From positions 1,984,001 through 2,048,000 of the forward strand of contig OZ059898.1 in assembly GCA_964057225.1 (NCBI GenBank): DNA of 64,000 bases, read 5' to 3'. The position numbers and the translations under genes were made by a program. How positions within the stretch are numbered: position 1 is the first letter of the stretch; every line of letters starts with the position of its first letter. This DNA comes from Auanema rhodensis (lineage: Eukaryota > Nematoda > Chromadorea > Rhabditida > Rhabditidae). The notes beneath the pieces were generated by a model. The model was not told where the DNA came from, did no database searches, and saw nothing but the letters and a program-made list of their open reading frames with translations. This document shows positions 21,271 to 33,974 of this stretch, piece by piece.

Positions 21271-24200
21271 TTTGTCAAAATGTTTTTGGAAGCAATGTTG
21301 AGTGTACATGGAAACTCAACATACACTAATGCATCATTTTTCAAACGACCATAACTAATTTTTGTATTAAGCGTTTCTCAATGTAGTATAGTGCATTCGA
21401 TGCGGATTTTTAAGCTGCGTCGATCTGTGTTATTAGATTTGCGCTAGCTTAAAAATGCACCGAGATATCAACTGATATAAGTTCACACTTATATCCTCGA
21501 TTTTCACCCTGAAGAATTAATTTTTTCGTTGAATAACATTGTCCATCGTCTTTGCCTTGAAAAAAGGAATCTAAAAACATCTACTTTTTGCTAAATTATT
21601 TTGAAATTTTTCGAAAAAATTTTTGTCAAAATGTTTTTGGAAGCAATGTTGAGTGTACATGGAAACTCAACATACACTAATGCATCATTTTTCAAACGAT
21701 CATAACTAATTTTTGTATTAAGCGTTTCTCAGTGTAGTAGAGTGCATTCGATGCGGATTTTTAAGCTGCGTCGATCTGTGTTATCAGATTTGCGCTAGCT
21801 TAAAAATGCACCGAGATATCAACTGATATAAGTTCACACTTATATCCTCGATTTTCACCCTGAAGAATTAATTTTTTCGTTGAATAACATTGTCCATCGT
21901 CTTTGCCTTGAAAAAAGGAATCTAAAAACATCTACTTTTTGCTAAATTATTTTGAAATTTTTCGAAAAAATTTTTGTCAAAATGTTTTTGGAAGCAATGT
22001 TGAGTGTACATGGAAACTCAACATCCACTAATGCATCATTTTTCAAACGATCATAACTAATTTTTGTATTAAGCGTTTCTCAATGTAGTAGAGTGCATTC
22101 GATGCGGATTTTTAAGCTGCGTCGATCTGTGTTATCAGATTTGCGCTAGCTTAAAAATGCACCGAGATATCAACTGATATAAGTTCACACTTATATCCTC
22201 GATTTTCACCCTGAAGAATTAATTTTTTCGTTGAATAACATTGTCCATCGTCTTTGCCTTGAAAAAAGGAATCTAAAAACATCTACTTTTTGCTAAATTA
22301 TTTTGAAATTTTTCGAAAAAATTTTTGTCAAAATGTTTTTGGAAGCAATGTTGAGTGTACATGGAAACTCAACATACACTAATGCATCATTTTTCAAACG
22401 ATCATAACTAATTTTTGTATTAAGCGTTTCTCAGTGTAGTAGAGTGCATTCGATGCGGATTTTTAAGCTGCGTCGATCTGTGTTATCAGATTTGCGCTAG
22501 CTTAAAAATGCACCGAGATATCAACTGATATAAGTTCACACTTATATCCTCGATTTTCACCCTGAAGAATTAATTTTTTCGTTGAATAACATTGTCCATC
22601 GTCTTTGCCTTGAAAAAAGGAATCTAAAAACATCTACTTTTTGCTAAATTATTTTGAAATTTTTCGAAAAAATTTTTGTCAAAATGTTTTTGGAAGCAAT
22701 GTTGAGTGTACATGGAAACTCAACATCCACTAATGCATCATTTTTCAAACGATCATAACTAATTTTTGTATTAAGCGTTTCTCAATGTAGTAGAGTGCAT
22801 TCGATGCGGATTTTTAAGCTGCGTCGATCTGTGTTATCAGATTTGCGCTAGCTTAAAAATGCACCGAGATATCAACTGATATAAGTTCACACTTATATCC
22901 TCGATTTTCACCCTGAAGAATTAATTTTTTCGTTGAATAACATTGTCCATCGTCTTTGACTTGAAAAAAGGAAACTAAAAACATTTACTTTTTGCCAAAT
23001 TATTTTGAAATTTTTCGAAAAAATTTTTGTCAAAATGTTTTTGGAAGCAATGTTGAGTGTACATGGAAACTCAACATACACTAATGCATCATTTTTCGAA
23101 CGATCATAACTAATTTTTGTATTAAGCGTTTCTCAATGTAGTATAGTGCATTCGATGCGGATTTTTAAGCTGCGTCGATCTGTGTTATCAGATTTGCGCT
23201 AGCTTGAAAATGCACCGAGATATCAACTGATATAAGTTCACACTTATATCCTCGATTTTCACCCTGAAGAATTAATTTTTTTTGTTGAATAACATTGTCC
23301 ATCGTCTTTGCCTTGAAAAAAGGAATCTAAAAACATCTACTTTTTGCTAAATTATTTTGAAATTTTTCGAAAAAATTTTTGTCAAAATGTTTTTGGAAGC
23401 AATGTTGAGTGTACATGGAAACTCAACATACACTAATGCATCATTTTTCAAACGATCATAACTAATTTTTGTATTAAGCGTTTCTTAGTGTAGTAGAGCG
23501 CATTCGATGCGGATTTTTAAGCTGCGTCGATCTGTGTTATCAGATTTGCGCTAGCTTAAAAATGCACCGAGATATCAACTGATATAAGTTCACACTTATA
23601 TCCTCGATTTTCACCCTGAAGAATTAATTTTTTCGTTGAATAACATTGTCCATCGTTTTTGCCTTGAAAAAAGGAATCTAAAAACATCTACTTTTTGCTA
23701 AATTATTTTGAAATTTTTCGAAAAAATTTTTGTCAAAATGTTTTTGGAAGCAATGTTGAGTGTACATGGAAACTCAACATACACTAATGCATCATTTTTC
23801 AAACGATCATAACTAATTTTTGTATTAAGCGTTTCTCAATGTAGTAGAGTGCATTCGATGCGGATTTTTAAGCTGCGTCGATCTGTGTTATCAGATTTGC
23901 GCTAGCTTAAAAATGCACCGAGATATCAACTGATATAAGTTCACACTTATATCCTCGATTTTCACCCTGAAGAATTAATTTTTTCGTTGAATAACATTGT
24001 CCATCGTCTTTGCCTTGAAAAAAGGAATCTAAAAACATCTACTTTTTGCTAAATTATTTTGAAATTTTTTGAAAAAATTTTTGTCAAAATGTTTTTGGAA
24101 GCAATGTTGAGTGTACATGGAAACTCAACATACACTAATGCATCATTTTTCAAACGATCATAACTAATTTTTGTATTAAGCGTTTCTCAATGTAGTATAG

Positions 24201-27200
24201 TGCATTCGATGCGGATTTTTAAGCTGCGTCGATCTGTGTTATCAGATTTGCGCTAGCTTAAAAATGCACCGAGATATCAACTGATATAAGTTCACACTTA
24301 TATCCTCGATTTTCACCCTGAAGAATTAATTTTTTCGTTGAATAACATTGTCCATCGTCTTTGCCTTGAAAAAAGGAATCTAAAAACATCTACTTTTTGC
24401 TAAATTATTTTGAAATTTTTCGAAAAAATTTTTGTCAAAATGTTTTTGGAAGCAATGTTGAGTGTACATGGAAACTCAACATACACTAATGCATCATTTT
24501 TCAAACGATCATAACTAATTTTTGTATTAAGCGTTTCTCAGTGTAGTAGAGCGCATTCGATGCGGATTTTTAAGCTGCGTCGATCTGTGTTATCAGATTT
24601 GCGCTAGCTTAAAAATGCACCGAGATATCAACTGATATAAGTTCACACTTATATCCTCGATTTTCACCCTGAAGAATTAATTTTTTCGTTGAATAACATT
24701 GTCCATCGTTTTTGCCTTGAAAAAAGGAATCTAAAAACATCTACTTTTTGCTAAATTATTTTGAAATTTTTCGAAAAAATTTTTGTCAAAATGTTTTTGG
24801 AAGCAATGTTGAGTGTACATGGAAACTCAACATACACTAATGCATCATTTTTCAAACGATCATAACTAATTTTTGTATTAAGCGTTTCTCAATGTAGTAG
24901 AGTGCATTCGATGCGGATTTTTAAGCTGCGTCGATCTGTGTTATCAGATTTGCGCTAGCTTAAAAATGCACCGAGATATCAACTGATATAAGTTCACACT
25001 TATATCCTCGATTTTCACCCTGAAGAATTAATTTTTTCGTTGAATAACATTGTCCATCGTCTTTGCCTTGAAAAAAGGAATCTAAAAACATCTACTTTTT
25101 GCTAAATTATTTTGAAATTTTTTGAAAAAATTTTTGTCAAAATGTTTTTGGAAGCAATGTTGAGTGTACATGGAAACTCAACATACACTAATGCATCATT
25201 TTTCAAACGATCATAACTAATTTTTGTATTAAGCGTTTCTCAATGTAGTATAGTGCATTCGATGCGGATTTTTAAGCTGCGTCGATCTGTGTTATCAGAT
25301 TTGCGCTAGCTTAAAAATGCACCGAGATATCAACTGATATAAGTTCACACTTATATCCTCGATTTTCACCCTGAAGAATTAATTTTTTCGTTGAATAACA
25401 TTGTCCATCGTCTTTGCCTTGAAAAAAGGAATCTAAAAACATCTACTTTTTGCTAAATTATTTTGAAATTTTTCGAAAAAATTTTTGTCAAAATGTTTTT
25501 GGAAGCAATGTTGAGTATACATGGAAACTCAACATACACTAATGCATCATTTTTCAAACGATCATAACTAATTTTTGTATTAAGCGTTTCTCAATGTAGT
25601 ATAGTGCATTCGATGCGGATTTTTAAGCTGCGTCGATCTGTGTTATCAGATTTGCGCTAGCTTAAAAATGCACCGAGATATCAACTGATATAAGTTCACA
25701 CTTATATCCTCGATTTTCACCCTGAAGAATTAATTTTTTCGTTGAATAACATTGTCCATCGTCTTTGCCTTGAAAAAAGGAATCTAAAAACATCTACTTT
25801 TTGCTAAATTATTTTGAAATTTTTCGAAAAAATTTTTGTCAAAATGTTTTTGGAAGCAATGTTGAGTATACATGGAAACTCAACATACACTAATGCATCA
25901 TTTTTCAAACGATCATAACTAATTTTTGTATTGAGCGTTTCTCAATGTAGTATAGTGCATTCGATGCGGATTTTTAAGCTGCGTCGATCTGTGTTATTAG
26001 ATTTGCGCTAGCTTAAAAATGCACCGAGATATCAACTGATATAAGTTCACACTTATATCCTCGATTTTCACCCTGAAGAATTAATTTTTTCGTTGAATAA
26101 CATTGTCCATCGTCTTTGCCTTGAAAAAAGGAATCTAAAAACATCTACTTTTTGCTAAATTATTTTGAAATTTTTTGAAAAAATTTTTGTCAAAATGTTT
26201 TTGGAAGCAATGTTGAGTGTACATGGAAACTCAACATCCACTAATGCATCATTTTTCAAACGATCATAACTAATTTTTGTATTAAGCGTTTCTCAATGTA
26301 GTAGAGTGCATTCGATGCGGATTTTTAAGCTGCGTCGATCTGTGTTATCAGATTTGCGCTAGCTTAAAAATGCACCGAGATATCAACTGATATAAGTTCA
26401 CACTTATATCCTCGATTTTCACCCTGAAGAATTAATTTTTTCGTTGAATAACATTGTCCATCGTCTTTGCCTTGAAAAAAGGAATCTAAAAACATCTACT
26501 TTTTGCTAAATTATTTTGAAATTTTTTGAAAAAATTTTTGTCAAAATGTTTTTGGAAGCAATGTTGAGTGTACATGGAAACTCAACATACACTAATGCAT
26601 CATTTTTCAAACGATCATAACTAATTTTTGTATTAAGCGTTTCTCAGTGTAGTAGAGTGCATTCGATGCGGATTTTTAAGCTGCGTCGATCTGTGTTATC
26701 AGATTTGCGCTAGCTTAAAAATGCACCGAGATATCAACTGATATAAGTTCACACTTATATCCTCGATTTTCACCCTGAAGAATTAATTTTTTCGTTGAAT
26801 AACATTGTCCATCGTCTTTGCCTTGAAAAAAGGAAACTAAAAACATCTACTTTTTGCCAAATTATTTTGAAATTTTTCGAAAAAATTTTTGTCAAAATGT
26901 TTTTGGAAGCAATGTTGAGTGTACATGGAAACTCAACATACACTAATGCATCATTTTTCGAACGATCATAACTAATTTTTGTATTAAGCGTTTCTCAATG
27001 TAGTATAGTGCATTCGATGCGGATTTTTAAGCTGCGTCGATCTGTGTTATCAGATTTGCGCTAGCTTGAAAATGCACCGAGATATCAACTGATATAAGTT
27101 CACACTTATATCCTCGATTTTCACCCTGAAGAATTAATTTTTTCGTTGAATAACATTGTCCATCGTCTTTGCCTTGAAAAAAGGAATCTAAAAACATCTA

Positions 27201-29693
27201 CTTTTTGCTAAATTATTTTGAAATTTTTCGAAAAAATTTTTGTCAAAATGTTTTTGGAAGCAATGTTGAGTGTACATGGAAACTCAACATACACTAATGC
27301 ATCATTTTTCAAACGATCATAACTAATTTTTGTATTAAGCGTTTCTCAGTGTAGTAGAGCGCATTCGATGCGGATTTTTAAGCTGCGTCGATCTGTGTTA
27401 TCAGATTTGCGCTAGCTTAAAAATGCACCGAGATATCAACTGATATAAGTTCACACTTATATCCTCGATTTTCACCCTGAAGAATTAATTTTTTCGTTGA
27501 ATAACATTGTCCATCGTCTTTGCCTTGAAAAAAGGAATCTAAAAACATCTACTTTTTGCTAAATTATTTTGAAATTTTTCGAAAAAATTTTTGTCAAAAT
27601 GTTTTTGGAAGCAATGTTGAGTATACATGGAAACTCAACATACACTAATGCATCATTTTTCAAACGATCATAACTAATTTTTGTATTGAGCGTTTCTCAA
27701 TGTAGTATAGTGCATTCGATGCGGATTTTTAAGCTGCGTCGATCTGTGTTATTAGATTTGCGCTAGCTTAAAAATGCACCGAGATATCAACTGATATAAG
27801 TTCACACTTATATCCTCGATTTTCACCCTGAAGAATTAATTTTTTCGTTGAATAACATTGTCCATCGTCTTTGCCTTGAAAAAAGGAATCTAAAAACATC
27901 TACTTTTTGCTAAATTATTTTGAAATTTTTTGAAAAAATTTTTGTCAAAATGTTTTTGGAAGCAATGTTGAGTGTACATGGAAACTCAACATACACTAAT
28001 GCATCATTTTTCAAACGATCATAACTAATTTTTGTATTAAGCGTTTCTCAATGTAGTATAGTGCATTCGATGCGGATTTTTAAGCTGCGTCGATCTGTGT
28101 TATCAGATTTGCGCTAGCTTAAAAATGCACCGAGATATCAACTGATATAAGTTCACACTTATATCCTCGATTTTCACCCTGAAGAATTAATTTTTTCGTT
28201 GAATAACATTGTCCATCGTCTTTGCCTTGAAAAAAGGAATCTAAAAACATCTACTTTTTGCTAAATTATTTTGAAATTTTTCGAAAAAATTTTTGTCAAA
28301 ATGTTTTTGGAAGCAATGTTGAGTGTACATGGAAACTCAACATACACTAATGCATCATTTTTCAAACGATCATAACTAATTTTTGTATTAAGCGTTTCTC
28401 AGTGTAGTAGAGCGCATTCGATGCGGATTTTTAAGCTGCGTCGATCTGTGTTATCAGATTTGCGCTAGCTTAAAAATGCACCGAGATATCAACTGATATA
28501 AGTTCACACTTATATCCTCGATTTTCACCCTGAAGAATTAATTTTTTCGTTGAATAACATTGTCCATCGTCTTTGCCTTGAAAAAAGGAATCTAAAAACA
28601 TCTACTTTTTGCTAAATTATTTTGAAATTTTTCGAAAAAATTTTTGTCAAAATGTTTTTGGAAGCAATGTTGAGTGTACATGGAAACTCAACATACACTA
28701 ATGCATCATTTTTCAAACGATCATAACTAATTTTTGTATTAAGCGTTTCTCAATGTAGTAGAGTGCATTCGATGCGGATTTTTAAGCTGCGTCGATCTGT
28801 GTTATCAGATTTGCGCTAGCTTAAAAATGCACCGAGATATCAACTGATATAAGTTCACACTTATATCCTCGATTTTCACCCTGAAGAATTAATTTTTTCG
28901 TTGAATAACATTGTCCATCGTCTTTGCCTTGAAAAAAGGAATCTAAAAACATCTACTTTTTGCTAAATTATTTTGAAATTTTTCGAAAAAATTTTTGTCA
29001 AAATGTTTTTGGAAGCAATGTTGAGTATACATGGAAACTCAACATACACTAATGCATCATTTTTCAAACGATCATAACTAATTTTTGTATTGAGCGTTTC
29101 TCAATGTAGTATAGTGCATTCGATGCGGATTTTTAAGCTGCGTCGATCTGTGTTATTAGATTTGCGCTAGCTTAAAAATGCACCGAGATATCAACTGATA
29201 TAAGTTCACACTTATATCCTCGATTTTCACCCTGAAGAATTAATTTTTTCGTTGAATAACATTGTCCATCGTCTTTGCCTTGAAAAAAGGAATCTAAAAA
29301 CATCTACTTTTTGCTAAATTATTTTGAAATTTTTTGAAAAAATTTTTGTCAAAATGTTTTTGGAAGCAATGTTGAGTGTACATGGAAACTCAACATACAC
29401 TAATGCATCATTTTTCAAACGATCATAACTAATTTTTGTATTAAACGTTTCTCAATGTCGTATAGTGCATTCGATGCGGATTTTTAAGCTGCGTCGATCT
29501 GTGTTATCAGATTTGCGCTAGCTTAAAAATGCACCGAGATATCAACTGATATAAGTTCACACTTATATCCTCGATTTTCACCCTGAAGAATTAATTTTTT
29601 CGTTGAATAACATTGTCCATCGTCTTTGACTTGAAAAAAGGAAACTAAAAACATCTACTTTTTGCCAAATTATTTTGAAATTTTTCGAAAAAA
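21269..29693. repeat. Satellite array block 2, 24 monomers between the DIRS copies
   Basis: Monomer starts run from the re-entry at 21269 (next full start 21613) to 29687. The distance 21613-29687 is 23 x 351 + 1, the extra base coming from a run of eight t at 23275-23282. There are no genes. Recurring monomer types are recognised by linked variants: cagtgtagtagagcg; caatgtagtagagtg; gagtatacatgg with attgagcg and gttattag; cgaacgatcat with gcttgaaaatg; and a final monomer with ttaaacg plus tgtcgtatag and a gacttg...gccaaat end. This variant set differs from most of block 1 and matches block 3. Confidence 0.97.
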
Positions 29694-29728
29694 GTATTCT
29701 ATTTTACTAGTCTACGACGTTAAATAAG
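29694..29728 (-). repeat. DIRS copy 2 terminal extension at the 3' end
   Basis: Thirty-five bases outside the inverted repeat, the same as in copy 1, complemented within the ICR at 30123-30173. Confidence 0.8.
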
Positions 29729-29877
29729 AATTATATTTATTCGAAATGCTTTATTTCGTAATAGGTCCTCACATAAAACAAACAAAAAAAAAATTCAAAT
29801 TATCTCTCAGGTTCCCTTTCCCACGTTTCTTTGGGCGGGAAACAGTGAGAGTAAGCGATCGTCCTTATTCATTTCAG
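29729..29877 (-). repeat. DIRS copy 2 inverted terminal repeat, 3' side
   Basis: 149 bp, complementary to 33975-34122 with the same three differences as in copy 1. That shared imperfection is expected if the copies arose by DNA duplication. Sense-strand AATAAA hexamers are at the complements of 29736-29741 and 29750-29755. The plus-strand open frame at 29746-29937 is this repeat, not a gene. Confidence 0.93.
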
Positions 29878-30122
29878 GTGTCCAAAAAAGGAAGAATAGA
29901 AAGGCAGCATGACAATAACAAAATAAAAGAACAATAGTAACAGAAGGAAGGAAAGGCTGCGGATAGCAGGCAGCATGCTAATTTATCTCTTGCGGTCGTA
30001 GTTGGTGCGTTGTGCAGGCTTGAATCTGGAAAGTTATGATGAAGACATCGAAAGTGGGCGAGCTCGAGTGGAAGTCCTCAGGTTGGTTAGCGGGAGCGCA
30101 GTAGGGGTGGAGGTGGGAGATA
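29878..30122 (-). other. DIRS copy 2 spacer between ICR and 3' inverted repeat
   Basis: 245 bp non-coding, matching the copy 1 spacer including the twice-repeated aggcagcatg. No function assigned. Confidence 0.6.
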
Positions 30123-30195
30123 TTCGAATAAATATAATTCTTATTTAACGTCGTAGACTAGTAAAATAGAATAATTATATTTATTCGAAATGCTT
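30123..30195 (-). repeat. DIRS copy 2 internal complementary region (ICR)
   Basis: Complements of the left terminus (51 bp, 29695-29745) and the right terminus (23 bp, 34100-34122) lie side by side. It is 2 bp beyond the recombinase stop codon, as in copy 1. Confidence 0.92.
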
Positions 30196-30197
30196 CT

Positions 30198-31466
30198 TCA
30201 AAAAAGAATCTTGGACTGGAACGAGGTTCTTCGCTCATAGTGGGTGAAGAAGGTTTTTTCTGAAGCCCAGTTAGCCGCCTTGAGGATGTCGCCTATAGGT
30301 AGACCTTGCGCTAGTGCCTTCGAGGTCACAGCCGAGCGTGTTGAGTGAGCTTTGAAGGTAGTGGGTATGCCCGCGCTGTGCAGGGTCTTTCTAATCCAAC
30401 CAGAAATGGTGGTGGGTTCCACTGCTGCTCCATTCTTTCTGTTAAGAAAGAGGCATCTTGTTCGGCGGAGTTCCATGGTTCGAGATAGGTATTCATTTAT
30501 GCAGTTAATAGGGCACAGGTTATTGCGTTTAGGGAAGTTCTCGAACTTCGCCTCATGCGGGGGTCCCTTAGATCTGTTTTTATTGCGTTTATTTATGAAG
30601 AAAGTTAACCCTTCTGCGTCGATACGCATGTGATCTAGGGAGAAAACGGCCAATTCGCTCACCCTCTTTGGAGAGCATAGGGCCAATAGAGTGGCTAGCT
30701 TGTGAGTGAGAGACTCTAGGCTGAGTTGGACGTTGGGGCCCAGCCTATCAAGGAAGTCCAAGACTTCGGAGGGGTCCCATGTGTCTACGTACCTAGCCCC
30801 TGAAGGCTTCTCTCTGAACAAACCCCTCATGAGGCGGAGGAGCAGCACGTTCTCCTTTAGGGAGGGGGAGACCCCTAGGTGATCGGCCAATGCGGATATC
30901 GCTACCTTGTGTATGCGTACTGTGGAGAAGGCCTTAGTTTGAGCGAGAAATGATAGATAGTTAGCAACCGTTACTGGGTTGGGAGTAAAAGGTATCTTCT
31001 GCTCATTGCAGTAAGCTTTCCAGTTCTTGAGAGCACAGCCGTACTGTTTGCGTGTTCCTGGGGCCCAGGATTCGTTTAGGAGTCTCTTAATCTCTGCTGT
31101 TACTCCCTCAAAGGAGTTTGTTAAATCTTCCACGCTGCTAATTGGAAATTCGGCGACTGCAGGAGAGGATGTGGGTTTCCTTCCCGGTCGGACAGCAGGT
31201 TCGGGTGTTGGAGCAGCAAGGGAGGCTCCTTGGATCTCTCTTGGAGTAGGGGAAACCACATTTGGCTCTTCCAGAATGGTGCTATCACTATAGCCGACCT
31301 CTGGGAGCTGGCGAGCTTTCCTAAGGTCTTGTGCAGGAGGTGGAAAGGTGGAAATACGTAAAGTAATCCGTCTGGCAGCTGCTGCCAATTGAACAAGAGT
31401 GCGTTCACTCCTAATGCGGCGCAATCTGGAAAGAAGGAGTAGAAAAGGGCGCATTTGGCGTTCCAA
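30198..31466 (-). CDS. DIRS tyrosine recombinase (YR), copy 2
   Basis: 422 codons, identical in protein sequence to the recombinase at 17346-18614. Arg268, His374, Arg377, Trp400 and Tyr410 are all present, so the catalytic set is complete and the frame is open. The N-terminal ~115 codons overlap the RT ORF (31121-31466) in the -1 frame and look unlike recombinase, so the functional start is uncertain. With two intact copies in this window, at least one source of recombinase is available if the locus is transcribed. Heterochromatic surroundings may keep it silent; that is inference. Confidence 0.92.
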   Translation of the reverse strand: MERQMRPFLLLLSRLRRIRSERTLVQLAAAARRITLRISTFPPPAQDLRKARQLPEVGYSDSTILEEPNVVSPTPREIQGASLAAPTPEPAVRPGRKPTSSPAVAEFPISSVEDLTNSFEGVTAEIKRLLNESWAPGTRKQYGCALKNWKAYCNEQKIPFTPNPVTVANYLSFLAQTKAFSTVRIHKVAISALADHLGVSPSLKENVLLLRLMRGLFREKPSGARYVDTWDPSEVLDFLDRLGPNVQLSLESLTHKLATLLALCSPKRVSELAVFSLDHMRIDAEGLTFFINKRNKNRSKGPPHEAKFENFPKRNNLCPINCINEYLSRTMELRRTRCLFLNRKNGAAVEPTTISGWIRKTLHSAGIPTTFKAHSTRSAVTSKALAQGLPIGDILKAANWASEKTFFTHYERRTSFQSKILF

Positions 31467-33943
31467 GTGGACGCGAACAGGTCTATTTTGGGTTCACCCC
31501 ATTTGGAAAATATTGATCTAGTGATCTCCGGATGGAGCGACCAGTCTTCCTTCAAAATTCTGCCGCGGGACAGGCAGTCGGCAGCCGTATTGACTTTTCC
31601 CGCTATATGCGATGCTCTGATTCTGAGCTTACGGGTATCGGCAAATTGCCATAACTCCAGTGCTAATCTAGTGCCCTTCTGGGATTGACTCCCGCCCCTA
31701 CGGTTGATGTAGGCAATGGCAGAAGTATTATCTAAGAGTAAGAGAACGTCGAGATTGCGCCAAGTCTTGCCGAACTCTGTTAGACCCTTCTTTGCTGCAA
31801 TCAGCTCCAGCCAGTTTATATGGTAGTTAATGCGTTCTGCCTCGGACCAAGATCCTGACAAGGTATTACCTTCCCACGAAGCGCCAAAACCCTCCAGGGA
31901 GGCATCTGAGGTAATGGAGTATCGGGGAGAAAAGGGCGTGAACGAGGATACTTCTGATAGGCGGGGAACGTCCTTGGTTCGAAGATCCTCCAGGATCTTT
32001 CTTAACGATCGATCTATTCTTAGAATCTGAGGGAAGGCATTGGGATCATTTACGTTCGTAATTCCTTTAAGCCGTAGGAGGAAGTGCAGTTCACGGTTTC
32101 TGAAGGAGAGGTTAGGTGCTACCAGAGACGCAAAGTTCAATTTTCCCATTAGCGAGGCTAATGCTCTTATACTCAGCTCTGATTGAGCTGTTAAACGAGT
32201 GAGAGACTCGAGCAAACCCTTTTTCTTGGCCTTTGGGAGAGACCAGCTCATCGATCTTGAATTCAGCTGAATACCAAGAAATTCTATTTCTTGTGTGGGT
32301 ATCATAATTGATTTATCCCAGTTTATCGTAAAACCCGCGCGATCAAAAGTAATTAGAATCTCTGTTAGTTGGGACCTGAGACAATCAGGATCCTCCGAGA
32401 TGAACAGCCAGTCATCTAAGTAGTTGATGAGATTGATCCCTTTACCCCGAAAATGGGATACCAGAACACGCATTAGCTTATGGAATATGTAGGGGGCGGA
32501 GCTCAGCCCAAAAGGGAGTGCTCTAAATAGGAAAGTGCGCCCCTCTGCTGTGAAAGCTAGGAAGGGTTGATCCTTCGGATCGATACTAATCGCGTGGTAG
32601 GCTGAATGGAAATCGATTTTGATCATGAAATTATCCTGTCGTAGGAGCGACGGGATGTCCCGAAGGGATTCTAGCTTGAACTTGGGTACTCGAAGAAAAG
32701 TGTTCAGGCGCTTTAAATTGAGGATGAAACGGGCCGTGCCGTCCGCCTTGGGAACGTGGAAGGTCGGGGATATGAAAACCTTCTCCCTCGGGGCGGCCTC
32801 TCGAATGGCGCCAGTGTACAGCAGTTCCTGGATATCCGACCTGGGTTGCTCCGGCAAGGTAGAGCAGATGGGTGGCAGCGATAAAGGTGGAGGTGTGCGG
32901 GCAAAGGGGAGACTATAGCCCTGAACCGCGTTAAGGATCTCCTTGTCCCTGGAGATGGACGCCCAAAAGGTTGTGGTGGAGGATACCCGGCATGCGAAAG
33001 GAAAAGTGACTAACCTCTTTCTCTGGTTAGTAGCGAACGTTGAGAAGGTAGCTTGTCTCTTGGGAGCTGAGCGTGGCCGTTGGGCATCATTCCTGCGAGG
33101 AGTTGTTCTGGAGCTTCTGGACAGTTCGGAGTACGACGATAGTTCTGCTCTGAGCTTCTTGCCAAACAGTTCGGGTGCCGAATCCTCTGGAGCGTTGTCT
33201 ACCGGGATCACGGTTCCATAGATGGGAGACTTCTTGAAGCTAGGCATGGCTCGGTAGGGTTGAGAGATCTTCATCTTGGTTACAGCACACTCTCGCAAGT
33301 TGGTGCAGTGGGTCTTGATGTTAGCGCTGAGGAAGCGCTCCACTATGGCAAAGTATGCCTCCTGTTTTGTTGACAGACGAGAGTCCCTATCTATCCTGCC
33401 CAGCTTGCGAATTATCTTGATGTTAGAAAGAACGATTAGATCATTCTCGTATGCCGTGCGTATCTCAGCTTCGGACAGACGGATAGTGGGCTTGATGTTA
33501 TTGTCCACGTGAGTAGTGTAGCGGTCGTCCAAGACCGGTAGTCGAGCGAACGGTGAGTCGATATTAGGGAGTTCCGAGATGAGCTCAGCTCTCTCGGTCG
33601 AGGACATGAGCAGTCCCGAGGCGAGTCTCTCGAAATCAGCAGTCTCGGAGGAAGATAGGCGAACGAGTGGCCTAGATCTGGGTCCGTGTGCCTCCGGTGG
33701 CATGGGGACCGTTTCGTCTTCGTCGTCCTCTGAATAGAGGTCCTCTTTCTCGGGCTGGTCCGAGTTCGGAGGTGGTGGGGAAGGAGCTTCTACCCTTCTC
33801 CTCTCGACGTGTTGACGGTCGGTGGAGATAGACGTTGGAGATGTTGAGCGTGACGATCTCGAAGAAGAAGAGCTGAAGGCTCGTACTCTTCTCGGAGAAG
33901 TTTCAGTCGGGGCTTGTCCCTGACGAGTGTGGCTTGGAGCCAT
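31121..33943 (-). CDS. DIRS Gag-like/RT/RNase H/methyltransferase-like polyprotein, copy 2
   Basis: 940 codons, identical in protein sequence to 18269-21091. It keeps the RT residues Asp444 and YLDD (508-511), the RNase H residues Asp680, Glu713, Asp738 and Asp789, and the FPPF-bearing C-terminal domain (864-867). No frameshift or stop has accumulated since the copies separated, which fits a very recent duplication. The ATG (complement of 33941-33943) lies 31 nt inside the 5' inverted repeat. The product is probably the template-copying enzyme in a cytoplasmic or nuclear particle with the Gag-like N-terminus; this is family-based inference. Confidence 0.93.
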   Translation of the reverse strand: MAPSHTRQGQAPTETSPRRVRAFSSSSSRSSRSTSPTSISTDRQHVERRRVEAPSPPPPNSDQPEKEDLYSEDDEDETVPMPPEAHGPRSRPLVRLSSSETADFERLASGLLMSSTERAELISELPNIDSPFARLPVLDDRYTTHVDNNIKPTIRLSEAEIRTAYENDLIVLSNIKIIRKLGRIDRDSRLSTKQEAYFAIVERFLSANIKTHCTNLRECAVTKMKISQPYRAMPSFKKSPIYGTVIPVDNAPEDSAPELFGKKLRAELSSYSELSRSSRTTPRRNDAQRPRSAPKRQATFSTFATNQRKRLVTFPFACRVSSTTTFWASISRDKEILNAVQGYSLPFARTPPPLSLPPICSTLPEQPRSDIQELLYTGAIREAAPREKVFISPTFHVPKADGTARFILNLKRLNTFLRVPKFKLESLRDIPSLLRQDNFMIKIDFHSAYHAISIDPKDQPFLAFTAEGRTFLFRALPFGLSSAPYIFHKLMRVLVSHFRGKGINLINYLDDWLFISEDPDCLRSQLTEILITFDRAGFTINWDKSIMIPTQEIEFLGIQLNSRSMSWSLPKAKKKGLLESLTRLTAQSELSIRALASLMGKLNFASLVAPNLSFRNRELHFLLRLKGITNVNDPNAFPQILRIDRSLRKILEDLRTKDVPRLSEVSSFTPFSPRYSITSDASLEGFGASWEGNTLSGSWSEAERINYHINWLELIAAKKGLTEFGKTWRNLDVLLLLDNTSAIAYINRRGGSQSQKGTRLALELWQFADTRKLRIRASHIAGKVNTAADCLSRGRILKEDWSLHPEITRSIFSKWGEPKIDLFASTWNAKCALFYSFFPDCAALGVNALLFNWQQLPDGLLYVFPPFHLLHKTLGKLASSQRSAIVIAPFWKSQMWFPLLQERSKEPPLLLQHPNLLSDREGNPHPLLQSPNFQLAAWKI

Positions 33944-33974
33944 GGACGATCGTATGTGAGGCTCAACGAAAAAA

